Shown one piece after another: positions 31,972 through 44,900 of a stretch of DNA of 64,000 nucleotides. Positions within the stretch are counted from its first letter, which is position 1. Each line of letters starts with the position of its first letter. The DNA is taken from assembly GCA_950022295.1 (NCBI GenBank), contig OX465599.1, forward strand, positions 286,585,501 to 286,649,500, read 5' to 3'. Under the pieces are notes generated by a model. It saw only the letters and a list, made by a program, of their open reading frames with translations. It was not told the origin of the DNA and searched no databases. This DNA comes from Bromus sterilis. Taxonomy: Eukaryota; Streptophyta; Magnoliopsida; Poales; Poaceae. A program made the position numbers and the translations under genes.

Positions 31972-34900
31972 TGTCGGGACCCGGGGTTAGCGTATGCAAG
32001 TCCAGTTAAGACATAGTCATATGGAGAGCCGAGAACCGTACCCACTTGTCTAAGCAGACAAGGCCAAGCACAGAACGTTCTCGGAAAGCATCATACGTGA
32101 GGGGCATCCCATCCAGGCCGGATGATCAACTGAGATGGGTCCTCATCGTCCGCACACAAGTCTAATATATGGGTGGTGAACTCCCATATTCAAAGACAAG
32201 TCGCCTCAACCATACTATCGACTATCTCATAACTCTTACATAGCCTTACTCCAGCCCGATCACTTAGTCGGGGTCTAGGGCGGGCTCGATCATACCACAA
32301 AGTGTGCACGAGACAGAGTCTCGAACAATCGCATCGCGATGCCCCAAGCTGCGCACATCTAAGGGCCACTTGGTGTATGAAAGACTGCCAGCCTGAACAC
32401 AACTAAGGTCTCAAAAACCCATACAACGACATGCATGTTATAAACATACACGCAGCACACATGCCTTGTATGAACAGCAGGTACCATTGCAATTTTCTAC
32501 AAAGTGTACAATTTTATTGATAACTCTTATAGAGTGCACACAGAGATCACATACATGTGATCCAACATTACATTACAAGCGGAAGCAAATTATGTCTGAG
32601 TACAGATAAGTTTAACAAATGGCTTAAGAAGCCTTATTTAAACACAAAGCCCTCCACGAGGAAACCAGTCGTCTGACTGGGACTAGACTAGTTGGTCTTC
32701 AGTCGTCCAGCTCGATGAAGAAGCCACCTTCGGGGTCAGTGGTATCATCTAAAACATAGATTAAGCAAACGTGAGTACATAGTCGTACTCAGCAAGACTT
32801 ACATAGGAGCTATACTACCCATGCATATGTGTCAAGGTAAAGGGAGGTGGGGTTCACTTGCAGAAGTGCCAGCTTTGACTTGGCTAATCCTGAACTACGA
32901 GTACCAGACTTGAGGTAAGAAGCGTACACGAGTCCACTACTTTCTCCAACCAATACACTACTATGGTGCCTTCCTCGACTTCCCCACGAGAAAGCAAGCC
33001 ATAGCACTCACACTTATCTTGGTGTGTTTTAGAAGTATCAGATTCAAGTTATCTAATAATCAAGCTAAGCTTTCCAAGCAGTCCATAACCGCGGACGCGG
33101 CTATCGAATAGTTTTGTTAACCTTGCAAGGGTGTACCGCTACACACACATGATCATCATTTACCGCCTTTGATCTCGACACCATTCAAGGGGTGCCAGCG
33201 AGGATGCTCATCACAACTGTTACCTCATAGCCGATCTAGTCCGAGAAAGCCGCCTACTTGGGTTGGTTGCCACAATCGTGAACCCGGCCGGTTTACCGAA
33301 GTGGACCCAAGTGATGTGTGCGTGGTGCATAAGCCAGTCTCGGATGAGCCGTTCTCTCACTTAGCAACCAGGCCACTAACCTACCAGAACTCCGAACTAT
33401 TGCGACATCTGGACATCGAAAGGGATGAGTTAGTAAGTTGAGAGGGGTCAGTGAGCCCAATGTGTGGTTTTACTCTTCATCTTGGATCACCACACAAGAA
33501 CTCGTACTAGGGCGGTGTTCAACGAGAGAACCCACTGTGTAGTCCTACACAGCCTCTCATCGTTCACCTTGTATTAGGGTCGATTCACCAACACTTTTCT
33601 ACCATCATCAACGTGATCATTCCCATCCCGACTCACATCACAGTACAACATGGTATCATACTAAGCATGCAATAAGCGATAACATTGCAGGGGCCACATG
33701 ATATCAAACAACTCCTACATCTGCTAGGATTGTGGTTTGCTTACTACTTTGACAAAATGATAGGTCATGCAAAGGAATGGGTTCATCTATGCGGTAGAAA
33801 CGAAGCATGGTGATCATCCTAAACAATGCATAAGCGAGACATGAGAGGGAAGTGGGATTTTATCGACATGATCAATGGGGGTTTGCTTTCCTTGCTGACG
33901 AGGTTCGGGTTCGGGGTCTTCAACGTAGGGGGTGACCTCGGGCTCCGGCTCCACGTCTATCAGCAACATGACAATCATAGGATCAACAGAATGTACAATG
34001 CACAATCACATGAATAATATTGAAAGGGTGATGTTCATGGTACTGATGTGTTGATCATTCCATTTAAATGGAGTATATTGCAAATTGAATTGCAAATTCA
34101 AACTCCACATTTGAATTCAATTTAACCAAGTTGTATATGACATAGTTTGATCATTTTGAATTATCTTCAAATGTATAAGATATGCCTCTGATGTGTGATT
34201 GAAATGTAGCATGTTGCCATGGTTCAAGTTGCAAAAATATTTGATTTGAATTTGATTTAATTCCATTTAAATCAAATAGCAAATGCTACTGATCACATTT
34301 TAAATTCAACTCAAACAGAGTTGAAAGTTTCATATTTGGAAAGATAATTTTCTCCTGATCATTTTTCATATATTATTTGTCCAATTTGGAGTTAATATGA
34401 ATTTTCTATGAATTTCCAAAGTTTGGGATATTTTCTGGATTTTCTGGAATTCTATTAATTCATTTTGATTTTCTGGAAATTCATAAAATGATTTATTGCG
34501 TCAGCTGACATGTGGGTCCAGGGTGTCAGTGACTGGGTTAATTTAACCCGTGGGTTAAATTAATCCAGTGGCTTAATTAAGCCACTGGGCCCACTGGTCA
34601 GTGACCCAGGGGGTCATTAGCCGAGTGCCGGTGGCCTGGCCACGGCGGCGCACTCGCCGGAATGGCCTAGGGGCCACGGGAGGGGAAACGGAGGGCACCG
34701 TCTTGCTCCTGGAGGTCGTCCGCGTCTTCTGGAGGCAACAGGGGGTCACGGGGTGCTCGGAATCGACGATGGCGACGACTCGGGCGGAAACAGAGAACCG
34801 ACGAGGTCGTAGTCGAGGCTAGGGGGCACGGATTGGGCTGAGCTCATGTGCGTTGGAAAACTGGAACACCCACGAGTCAAACGCGCGCACTGGGGTGTCG

Positions 34901-35982
34901 CGAGGAGCACGAGGGCGAGCTCTAGCTCAACCATGGCGGCGAGGAGCTCGGTTCTCATGGCGGATTTGGCTAGAGGGGCTACGGGGTGCTAGGAGCTTGG
35001 GGGAAAAACTCAGAAGCTCACCGCGGATCAAACAGAAGCAACAGCAAGCTCGGGGAGTCTTCAACGGCGGCGAATCGACGACGGCGAGCTCGCGGGTCCG
35101 GCGAGTTCTCGGTGAAGCTTGCGTCTCGTCTGGCCCGAATTGATGCGTCTCCTGCTGCTAGTCGTCGAAGTCGAGGACGAGGAGCACGGTGGACTTGCTG
35201 GCTTGAGCTCTAGGGCACGGTGGCCACGCGGCGGCTCGACGGCGCTCCGGTGAGGCTTCGGACGGCGACGGATTCGAGCACGGGAGGAGGAGGAGGAAGC
35301 TCTGGACGGGGGGAATGGACTGCGGAGGCTGCGGGGAGTCTCCAGGTGCGAGAAGAGGCAACGGGGAGGCCTGGAAGCTCCTCGACAGCGACGTGTCGTC
35401 CCCAGCTAGCTCGGTGGCATTACACCGAGCAGCTTGGAGGCGCGGGAGGGGGAAGAAGACGCCCCTGCCCCTGTGGGCCGGCTGGGCTGGGGTGGGCCTG
35501 CTTCGCCTGGGCGCCAGGTAAGGTTTTCTGATTTCTTTTCTATTTTTCTTTTCTGACATTTGTTCTGTTTAGCTAAAATAAATAGCCAAACATTTTATTA
35601 AATGCTGAAAATTTTTATGTGGCCTCATAATAATAAAGACCAACCACTTATAAAATTTCAACATTTTTAAAATTCAAATAATTTGAATCTTAAATCAAAT
35701 AGGGGTATTTCTTTAATTCCAAGGCACTGTTTGATTATTTGAAAAATCTATGAGCATGGGATGGGTCCCACATCACTTGATATGTGATCACACTGATTTA
35801 TAAGACTTTTCAAAAATCTAACATGAATTTTTGGAGAAGATTTTTTTATCTGGCCTTTTGAATTAATTCATCTGGGGGGTGTTCCTTCTCCCATTTGGAT
35901 TTTGAAGTTGATTTCCTTTGAAAATTTGACATGATGCAAGGTTACTTGATCCTAGCACATTACCTAACAGAGGGTTCTGACA
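31972..35982 (-). repeat. 3' LTR of E3 (4,011 bp)
   Basis: It pairs with 41977-46016. It includes a perfect 24-bp palindrome at 34565-34588. Its GC-rich section (about 34630-35520) ends in a CAG-GTAAGG donor-like site on the + strand at 35515-35523. Open frames in the GC part (for example 35158-35559 and 35220-35531) recur in the other LTR and are low-complexity. Confidence 0.95.
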
Positions 35983-38900
35983 ACTCGCCCCCACTCAATA
36001 GAATCTCGTCCCGAGATTCAGAAGTCTGCGGGAGGAAGGTGGGGTACTCGGCACTGAGACGGTCTTCTCTTTCCCACGTAGCTTCTCTTTCGGAGTGGTG
36101 TGACCATTGTACTTTCAGAAACCTAATCTTCTGACGACGAGTGACACGCTCTGCGGAATCAAGAATACGAACGGGGTATTCTCGATAAGAAAGGTCATCT
36201 TGGAGATCAAGCGTTTCATGGTCGACTTTGCGGATGGGGTCCTTGAAGCAACGCCTGAGTTGGGACACATGGAATACATCATGTACTCGGGAGAGGTGCG
36301 GAGGTAGTTCAAGTTGGTAGGCAACTTCTCCACGTTTAGCAATAATGCGTAAAGGTCCGATGTAACGTGGGGCCAACTTGCCTTTGATACCGAAACGTTG
36401 GGTTCCCTTCAGAGGAGTAACCCGAAGGTAAGCCTTCTCATCCAGATTGTAGCTCTCTTGCCTATGATGACGATCATAGTAGCTTTTCTGACGAGACTGG
36501 GCTGCTTTCAATTGATCACGAACAATGCGAACTTGCTCTTCTGCTTCCTTGATCATATACGGTCCAAAGAATTGTCTTTCACCGGTTTCTGACCAGTTTA
36601 GTGGTGTCCGACATCGTCGTCCATAAAGGAGTTCAAAAGGAGCCATGTTTAGACTAGATTGAAAACTATTGTTATAAGCAAATTCGGCAAATGGAAGAGA
36701 CTTCTCCCAATTCTTTCCGAATGAGATAACACAAGCTCTGAGCATGTCTTCAAGAATTTGGTTAACCCTTTCGACTTGACCGCTAGACTGAGGATGGAAA
36801 GCTGTACTAAAGGAGAGATGAGTTCCCATAGCATTCTGAAAGCTTCCCCAAAATCTAGAGGTAAAAAGGCTACCACGATCAGAATTGATTTCCAAAGGAA
36901 CACCATGAAGGGATACAATTCTAGAGATGTACAATTCTGCTAACTGGCTAGCAGTTATAGACTCGCGAACCGGAAGGAAGTGAGCAACTTTGGAAAGCCT
37001 ATCTATGACAACGAAGATGGCATTGTTTCCTTTCTAGGTTCTTGGAAAGCCGGTGATGAAGTCCATACCGACTTTGTCCCATTTCCACTCGGGAATAGAC
37101 AAAGGTTGAAGTGTACCAGCAGGTCTTTGATGTTCTGCCTTAATGCGACGACAAACATCACATTCGGCAACAAATTGAGCAATGTCTCTCTTCATCCTAG
37201 TCCACCAAAATCTCTGGCGTAGATCTCGGTACATTTTTGTGCTACCGGGATGAATCGAGAGGGGTGTGTCATGGGCTTCTTTGAGGATGAGTTGCCTTAG
37301 TTCCTTATTCTTAGGTACTACCAAACAATTTTCAAAGAATACCGTTCCTTTGCTATCTGTGGAGAAACATTTAGCAACTCCGCTAGCAATGTTCTCCTTG
37401 ATCCGGCGAACACCTCATGCACGCCTTTGGGCAACTATAATTTGATCCTCAAGAGTTGGTTTCGCCACCAGGGTATAAAGATAGCCATGAGGAACAATCT
37501 CAAGATTGAGATTGCGAAAGTCCTCATGAAGAAGTGGTTGATACTGTTGTAACATGAGGTTGTTACAATACGACTTACGACTTAGTGCATCAGCCATGAC
37601 ATTGGCTTTGCCTGGGGTGTAAGAAATTACTACGTCGTAATCTTTTATCAACTCAATCCAGCGTCTTTGCCTGAGATTAAGATCTAGCTGGGTGAAAATA
37701 TATTTGAGGCTTTGGTGGTCGGAATAAATCTCGCAACGGTTACCAAGGAGGTAATGTCGCCAAGTTGTTAGGGCATGAACTACGGCAGCGAGTTCAAGGT
37801 CATGGGTAGGATAGTTCTCTTCATGTGGCCGCAACTGGCGTGAAGCATAAGCTACCACATGTCGATCTTGGAGAAGTATGCATCCTAACCCTTGCCGTGA
37901 TGCATCACAATAGATCTCGAAATCCTTTTTGGTGTCTGGAGGTGCAAATACGGGTGCAGAAGTCAATCTTCTTTTTAGCTCTTGAAATCTTTCCTCGCAC
38001 TTGGGAGTCCATAGGAATTTCTTATCTTTCTTGAGGAGTTCAGTTAGAGGCTTTGCAACTTTAGAAAAGTTCTCGACGAAGCGACGACAATAGTTGGCTA
38101 GGCCAAGAAAACTCCTAACTTGCTTAACCGATTCAGGTGGAGTCCAGTCAAGGACGGTCTGAACTCTCTCGGGATTCACAGTAATGCCTTTTGCAGAAAT
38201 CACGTGGCCTAAGTAGGTCACTTCTGGTAGCCAAAATTTACACTTGGAGAATTTAGCATACAGGCGATGCTCTCTAAGTTTCATCAATACCAGCCTTAGG
38301 TGTTCGGCATGTTCTTCTTCGTTCTTCGAGTATATAAGGATGTCATCGAGGTAAACCACGACGAACTGGTCCAAATACTCCATGAAGATCGAGTTCATCA
38401 TGCGTGAGAAAGTGGCGGGGGCATTGGTTAAACCAAAGGACATGACGGTGTACTCGTAAAGACCATAACGAGTAGTAAAAGCCGTTTTGGGAATGTCCTC
38501 GTTTCGGATTTTGATTTGATGATAACCTAATCTCAAATCCATCTTGGAGAAGACAGAGGATCCTGCAAGTTGATCATAAAGATCATTGATCCTGGGCAGT
38601 GGGTACTTGTTTTTTATCGTCGCTAAATTTAGCGGGCGATAGTCTACGCACATCCTTTCTGTTCCATCTTTCTTCGTTACGAACAGAACGGGGCAACCCA
38701 ATGGCGATGAGCTAGGGCGGATGAAGCCATTCTCCAACAAAGCTTCGAGTTGGGTTTTAAGCTCAGCTAACTCACGTGGGGCCATTTTGTATGGGCGTCT
38801 AGAAATTGGTGCGGTTCCTGGGGCAAGATCCACTATAAACTCTACACATCTGTCGGGTGGCATTCCCGGCAGCTCTTCAGGGAAGACATCCGGGAAGTCA

Positions 38901-40447
38901 CGAACCTCCGGAATATCTTCAAGTTCGGGAAGGGGAAGTACATTCAAGGAATGCACTTGGGTTCTTGTTCTGGGTGAGGTATAGTTGACGGTTTGGCCTG
39001 AAGGGTGGGTGAGTTTCACAGATTTGCCTTTGCAATCCAGGTAGGCATTCTGTCTTGATAGCCAATCCATGCCAAGGATGACATCAATGTCTGAAGACTT
39101 GAGGGCTATGAGTGAAGCAAGGAATACTAAACCCTCAATTGCAATTTGATTACCATGGCTCACTCTATTAGTTTTCCATCTTGACCCTGGAGTTTGAATA
39201 ATCATTGGGGTGGATAATTCAACAAAGGGTAACTCATGACGAAGTGCATAACTTTCCGACATGAATGAATGAGATGCTCCTGGGTCGAAAAGAACGGAAG
39301 TAGGAACATAATTGACTGGGAGCGTACCAAGAATGACGTCAGTGGTGTCGTCAGTCTCTTCGGCGGCAATCTGGTTCACACGTCCACGAGTGGCGGGAGG
39401 AGCGGGTTTGGCGGTGTAGACCTTCTGGGGTGGCTTGCCACGACCATTGTTGTTGTTGTTGCCTCCGGCACGGGGTGGAGCATTCTGGTGTTGGAGCTGG
39501 TTCTGGGGACACTCACGAGAATAGTGGCCTTCCTGACCACACTTGTAACAGGCTCCGAAAACAGTTCGTGGAGCTGGGTTGTTTGGCGGAGCTGGGTGGA
39601 ACTGGGTGGGTGGACGAGGCGCCACATAGGATGGCCTCGGTGGGTTGTTCTGGCGGAACATGCTGTTTGGGATCCAGATCTTGCGCTTCTGGGAGCCAGA
39701 ACTGGATGAGCCATCATCTCTGGGGTGTTTGCGGAAGTCGTTGGGGGTGTTCATGTCCTCTGCTTTGATGGCCTTGTTGACAAGGACCTGGAAGGTGGCA
39801 AAGTCATGAAGATTGAGATCACGACGGAGTCCAGTGTTGAGGCCACGACGGAACCTCTCTTGTTTCTTGGAGTCGGTGGAGACTTCTTCGGTAGCATAAC
39901 GAGCCAGTCGGTTGAACTCACGACTAAACTCATCTACGGTCCTTCTGCCTTGAGTGAGGTTGCAGAACTCCTCACGCTTGCGGTCCATGAGACCTTTGGG
40001 AATGTGGTGCTCGCGGAAGGACGTGCAGAATTCCTCCCAAGATGCAGGTGATCCAACGGGGCGCATATTCAGAAAGTTCTCCCACCAAGAGCTAGCTGCA
40101 CCTTCGAGGTGATATGTGGCATAGCTGACCTTGTCACCAGTTGCAACACGGCCTGCTTGGAGCTTCCTCTCGATGCTGCGAAGCCAGTCATCGGCGTCAA
40201 GGGGCTCGATGGAGTAACTAAAAACCGGGGGATGAAGTCGGATGAAGTCGTTCAGGGACACCAACTCATTGCGCTGATGAGTGGTGTTGCAAGCAATGAC
40301 TTCCAACAGATGGTGAGAGTCTCGGCGGTTCCTCTCGACCTCCATCAGAACTTGTGCCATCGTGGGTGGGGGTGGAAGGTTGCCTTCCTCCTGGTCATTC
40401 CCACGACCTTGGTTACGACCAACCTGGCCACGGGTTTCTTGAGACAT
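35960..40447 (-). pseudogene. Gag-Pol polyprotein of E3, two premature stops
   Basis: A single frame of 1,495 codons encodes all retrotransposition proteins. In order: Gag core (about residues 60-240), CCHC knuckle CYKCGQEGHYSREC (about 300), protease DPGAS (about 387), RT with YLDD (about 700), RNase H (about 850-960), integrase HHCC and DDE core, and a C-terminal chromodomain (YREYPVRILD, RFLKVQWSHH). It starts at MSQETRGQ (40447) and ends at 35960, eight codons inside the 3' LTR. TGA at 37415-37417 replaces CGA, and TAG at 37034-37036 replaces CAG, as judged from E1 and E2. Both are C-to-T changes. The part up to the first stop (1,010 residues) covers Gag, protease, RT and RNase H. Integrase is disabled. 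Confidence 0.95.
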
Positions 40448-40778
40448 CCTGAAGGTGAAAAACCAAAGTCAAACAGAGTTGATTTGAAGAGTCTAAACAA
40501 GGTATTGAAGTACTGGAAGGGTTACAGAGCAAAGGAAGTAATCATCTTGACAACATGGTGATAAAGCATACAAGCCATATATTCACAAGCTATCATACAA
40601 ACCATACATCGTTTTAGTACAAGCACCAAGCTAATACAAACATGATGAAGATGATACATCCTTCAGAGGCACTCTGACTTCCTATACATTATTTATCTAA
40701 GCCTCTGGAACTTAGACACCTTGCTTACAATATACTAAGATACTACTACATCATCACTAAGTAAGACCACAGGCGGTC
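40448..40778 (-). other. Spacer between ORF0 and gag of E3
   Basis: It is non-coding. On the minus strand it ends TTCACCTTCAG directly before the gag start, the same possible splice acceptor as in E1. Confidence 0.4.
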
Positions 40779-41558
40779 TCACTCATCTTCATCTCCATAG
40801 TAGTCCTCATAAAAGTTACCCACGTATCCAGGTAGCTGGAGGTGACCATCGGAAAACACGGAGGCTTGTGGACCCTGATATCCATTTGGGCAAGGATGGG
40901 GCCTAGGTCCAGCGTAGGGTGGAAGCAAAGAACCACGGGGTGGAAAAATGCCTCCAATCTCGGGCCAAGCAACTCGAGAAGGCATCTGAGTCCTCACTGG
41001 GTAGATCGCATCATGCTCAACTGATCCCACGCTCACAAAGGGTACCAAAAGTGTCAGTGCTCGATACAGACGAACACGGGTGGCGTGGATCTCAAAACGG
41101 AGAGCACGTGCATCACGATCTCTGTCACTAGCAAACCTAGCAGTCACCTGGAGTGCTGGATCCTCTGCAGAGTGATCTGAGTAGAGTCCGGTGTAATATC
41201 CCTCTTCTCCTGGAAGTGCAGCAGGGATATAGCGGAAAGAAGTCTCTCTCAGCAAAGTGTGCTCCTCTCTCAGCAGTTTCATACATGAGTATGCAGCATC
41301 CTGCACAACCATGTTCTCGGTAACGCCAATGCCATGTCCAAAGTGGATAGGCTGAGTGACTCCAACGTGGTGCGGGTAGATCCTGACGATGCAGTGGAAC
41401 TGCGTCTGGTTGAAGTCGTGAAACTGCTCCTCGACGGTATACTCAGGGTACCATCGATATCCCACATAGGACATCATCTCGATCAACGTGGCGGGATGGC
41501 CACGCACACTGAGGCACCTGGTCAAACGAACAATCTGTCTAGGGGGAAGATCTGCCAT
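40779..41558 (-). CDS. ORF0: conserved 259-residue protein of unknown function ahead of gag (E3)
   Basis: This is a separate intact frame between primer site and gag. It opens MADLPPRQIV, has a central HVGVTQPIHFGHG stretch and a charged region (SDRDRDARALRFEIHATRVRLYR would be helical), then a proline- and glycine-rich tail ending EDYYGDEDE. No membrane segment, zinc knuckle, protease or nuclease motif is visible. The start is the ATG immediately after a polypyrimidine-AG, which suggests a spliced mRNA. The same frame in E1 is also free of stops apart from insertion C1, with about 8% amino-acid difference. I do not recognise the family. Candidate roles are an accessory RNA-binding or regulatory factor, or a captured host fragment; none is shown. 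Confidence 0.8.
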   Translation of the reverse strand: MADLPPRQIVRLTRCLSVRGHPATLIEMMSYVGYRWYPEYTVEEQFHDFNQTQFHCIVRIYPHHVGVTQPIHFGHGIGVTENMVVQDAAYSCMKLLREEHTLLRETSFRYIPAALPGEEGYYTGLYSDHSAEDPALQVTARFASDRDRDARALRFEIHATRVRLYRALTLLVPFVSVGSVEHDAIYPVRTQMPSRVAWPEIGGIFPPRGSLLPPYAGPRPHPCPNGYQGPQASVFSDGHLQLPGYVGNFYEDYYGDEDE

Positions 41559-41680
41559 CTGAAATAGAAAGGATTTTGCAAATGCATCAGATTATGAGAT
41601 AAACCTAGAATGACTCGGACAGCATAACGGCTGTAATTGTAAGAAATGACAATTTCTTCCAACAGGGAAACAACACTTAC
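41559..41680 (-). other. Putative leader intron of E3
   Basis: On the minus strand the donor GTAAGT is at 41680-41675 and the acceptor AG at 41560-41559, directly before the ORF0 ATG. A pyrimidine-rich stretch (CCTTTCTATTTCAG) precedes it. The 122-bp size and position match the 126-bp candidate in E1. Confidence 0.5.
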
Positions 41681-41880
41681 ATACGATGTAATAAAACAGG
41701 GAGCATAACCACTCTAACAAACCGATCACAACTTTCCTACGGCTATGAGGAAGCAAACAACGAGATGTTCTAATCAGACAGAGGAGAGCCTAGTCCTATC
41801 TTCCCGTAGAATAAGATGAGGGTGACTCAGAACTCAGAACGAAGGGGGTAAGGAGAAAAAAGAAGCCTTACGTTGTTCCC

Positions 41881-41887
41881 TTATATA
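41881..41887 (-). promoter_or_regulatory. TATA-like element in the leader of E3
   Basis: TATATAA on the minus strand, followed by GGGAACAAC as in E1 and E2, lies about 90 bp inside the element. Whether it acts as a promoter is unknown. Confidence 0.4.
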
Positions 41888-41957
41888 CCCAGAGTAACTA
41901 TATAACTATAGCAAGCTAGACTCAACTTCGGCCAAGGCTACTAGTCCTACAGTCAGT

Positions 41958-41972
41958 CCTGCTCTGATACCA
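41958..41972 (-). other. Primer binding site, initiator tRNA-Met type (E3)
   Basis: The + strand reads CCTGCTCTGATACCA, four bases from the 5' LTR at 41977. Confidence 0.93.
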
Positions 41973-41976
41973 TGTC

Positions 41977-44900
41977 TGTCGGGACCCGGGGTTAGCGTAT
42001 GCAAGTCCAGTTAAGGCATAGTCATATGGAGAGCCGAGAACCGTACCCACTTGTCTAAGCAGACAAGGCCAAGCATAGAACGTTCTCGGAAAGCATCGTA
42101 CGTGAGGGGCATCCCATCCAGGCCGGATGATCAACTGAGATGGGTCCTCATCGTCCGCACACAAGTCTAATGATATGGGTGGTGAACTCCCATATTCAAA
42201 GACAAGTCGCCTCAACCATACTATCGACTATCTCATAACTCTTACATAGCCTTACTCCAGCCCGATCACTTAGTCGGGGTCTAGGGCGGGCTCGATCATA
42301 CCACAAAGTGTGCACGAGACAGAGTCTCGAACAATCGCATCGCGATGCCCCAAGCTGCGCACATCTAAGGGCCACTTGGTGTATGAAAGACTGCCAGCCA
42401 GAACACAACTAAGGTCTCAAAAACCCATACAAAGACATGCATGTTATAAACATACACGCAGCACACATGCCTTGTATGAACAGCAGGTACCATTGCAATT
42501 CTCTACAAAGTGTACAATTTTATTGATAACTCTTATAGAGTGCACACAGAGATCACATACATGTGATCCAACATTACATTACAAGCGGAAGCAAATTATG
42601 TCTGAGTACAGACAAGTTTAACAAATGGCTTAAGAAGCCTTATTTAAACAGAAAGCCCTCCACGAGGGAACCAGTCGTCTGACTGGGACTAGACTAGTTG
42701 GTCTTCAGTCGTCCAGCTCGATGAAGAAGCCACCTTCGGGGTCAGTGGCATCATCTAAAACATAGATTAAGCAAACGTGAGTACAAAGTCGTACTCAGCA
42801 AGACTTACATAGGAGCTATACTACTCATGCATATGTGTCAAGGTAAAGGGAGGTGGGGTTCACTTGCAGAAGTGCCAGCTTTGACTTGGCTAATCCTGAA
42901 CTACGAGTACCAGACTTGAGGTAGAAGCGTACACGAGTCCACTACTTTCTCCAACCAATACACTACTATGGTTCCTTCCTCGACTTCCCCACGAGAAAGC
43001 AAGCCATAGCACTCACACTTATCTTGGTGTGTTTTAGAAGTATCAGATTCAAGTTATCTAATAATCAAGCTAAGCTTTCCAAGCAGTCCATAACCGCGGA
43101 CGCGGCTATTCGAATAGTTTTGTTAACCTTGCAAGGGTGTACCGCTACACACACATGATCGTCATTTACCGCCTTTGATCTCGAGACCATTCAAGCGGTG
43201 CCAGCGAGGATGCTCACCACAACTGTTACCTCATAGCCGATCTAGTCCGAGAAAGCCACCTACTTGGGTTGGTTACCACAATCGTGAACCCGGCCGGTTT
43301 ACCGAAGTGGACCCAAGTGATGTGTGCGTGGTGCATAAGCCGGTCTCGGATGAGCTGTTCTCTCACTTAGCAACCAGGCCACTGACCTACCAGAACTCCG
43401 AACTATTGCGACATCTGGACATCGAAAGGGTTGAGTTAGTAAGTTGAGAGGGGTCAGTGAGCCCAATGTGTGGTTGTACTCTTCATCTTGGATCACCACA
43501 CAAGAACTCGTACTAGGGCGGTGTTCAACGAGACAACCCACTGTGTACTCCTACACAGCCTCTCATCGTTCACCTTGTATTAGGGTCGATTCACCAACAC
43601 TTTTCTACCATCATCAACGTGATCATTCCCATCCCGACTCACATCACAGTACAACATGGTATCATACTAAGCATGCAATAAGCGATAACATTGCAGGGGC
43701 CACATGATATCAAACAACTCCTACATCTACTAGGATTGTGGTTTGCTTACTACTTTGACAAAATGATAGGTCATGCAAAGGAATGGGTTCATCTATGCGG
43801 TAGAAACGAAGCATGGTGATCATCCTAAACAATGCATAAGCGAGACATGAGAGGTAAGTGGGATTTTATCAACATGATCAATGGGGTTTGCTTGCCTTGC
43901 TGACGAGGTTCGGGTTCGGGGTCTTCAACGTAGGGGGTGACCTCGGGCTCCGGCTCCACGTCTATCAGCAACATGACAATCATAGGATCAACAGAATGTA
44001 CAATGCACAATCACATGAATAATATTGAAAGGGTGATGTTCATGGTACTGATGTGTTGATCATTCCATTTAAATGGAATATATTGCAAATTGAATTGCAA
44101 ATTCAAACTCCACATTTGAATTCAATTTAACCAAGTTGTATATGACATAGTTTGATCATTTTGAATTATCTTCAAATGTATAAGATATGCCTCTGATGCG
44201 TCATTGAAATGTAGCATGTTGCCATGGTTCAAGTTGCAAAAATATTTGATTTGAATTTGATTTAATTCCATTTAAATCAAATAGCAAATGCTACTGATCA
44301 CATTTTAAATTCAACTCAAACAGAGTTGAAAGTTGCATATTTGGAAAGATAATTTTCTCCTGGTCATTTTTCATATATTATTTGTCCAATTTGGAGTTAA
44401 TATGAATTTTCTATGAATTTCCAAAGTTTGGGGTATTTTCTGGATTTTCTGGAATTCTCTTAATTCATTTTGATTTTCTGGAAATTCATAAAATGATTTA
44501 TTGCGTCAGCTGACATGTGGGTCCAGGGTGTCAGTGACTGGGTTAATTTAACCCGTGGGTTAAATTAATCCAGTGGCTTAATTACGCCACTGGGCCCACT
44601 GGTCAGTGACCCAGGGGGTCATTAGCCGAGTGCTTAAGGGCTAACCCACCAGCGGCTTGACGCCGGTGGCCTGGCCACGGCGGCGCACTCGCCGGAATGG
44701 CCTAGGGGCCACGGGAGGGGAAACGGAGGGCACCGGCTTGCTCCTGGAGGTCGTCCGCGTCTTCTGGAGGCAACAGGGGGTCACGGGGTGCTCGGAATCG
44801 ACGACGGCGACGACTCCGGCGGAAACAGAGAACCGGCGAGGTCGTAGTCGAGGCTAGGGGGCACGGATTGGGCTGAGCTCGTGTGCGTTCGAAAACTGGA

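Noticed and set aside
35158..35559. 133-codon minus-strand frame (and its copy at 45193-45594) as a gene
   Set aside because: Both copies are at the same place in the two LTRs of E3, and the frame overlaps equally long frames on the other strand. No protein-like conservation beyond DNA identity.
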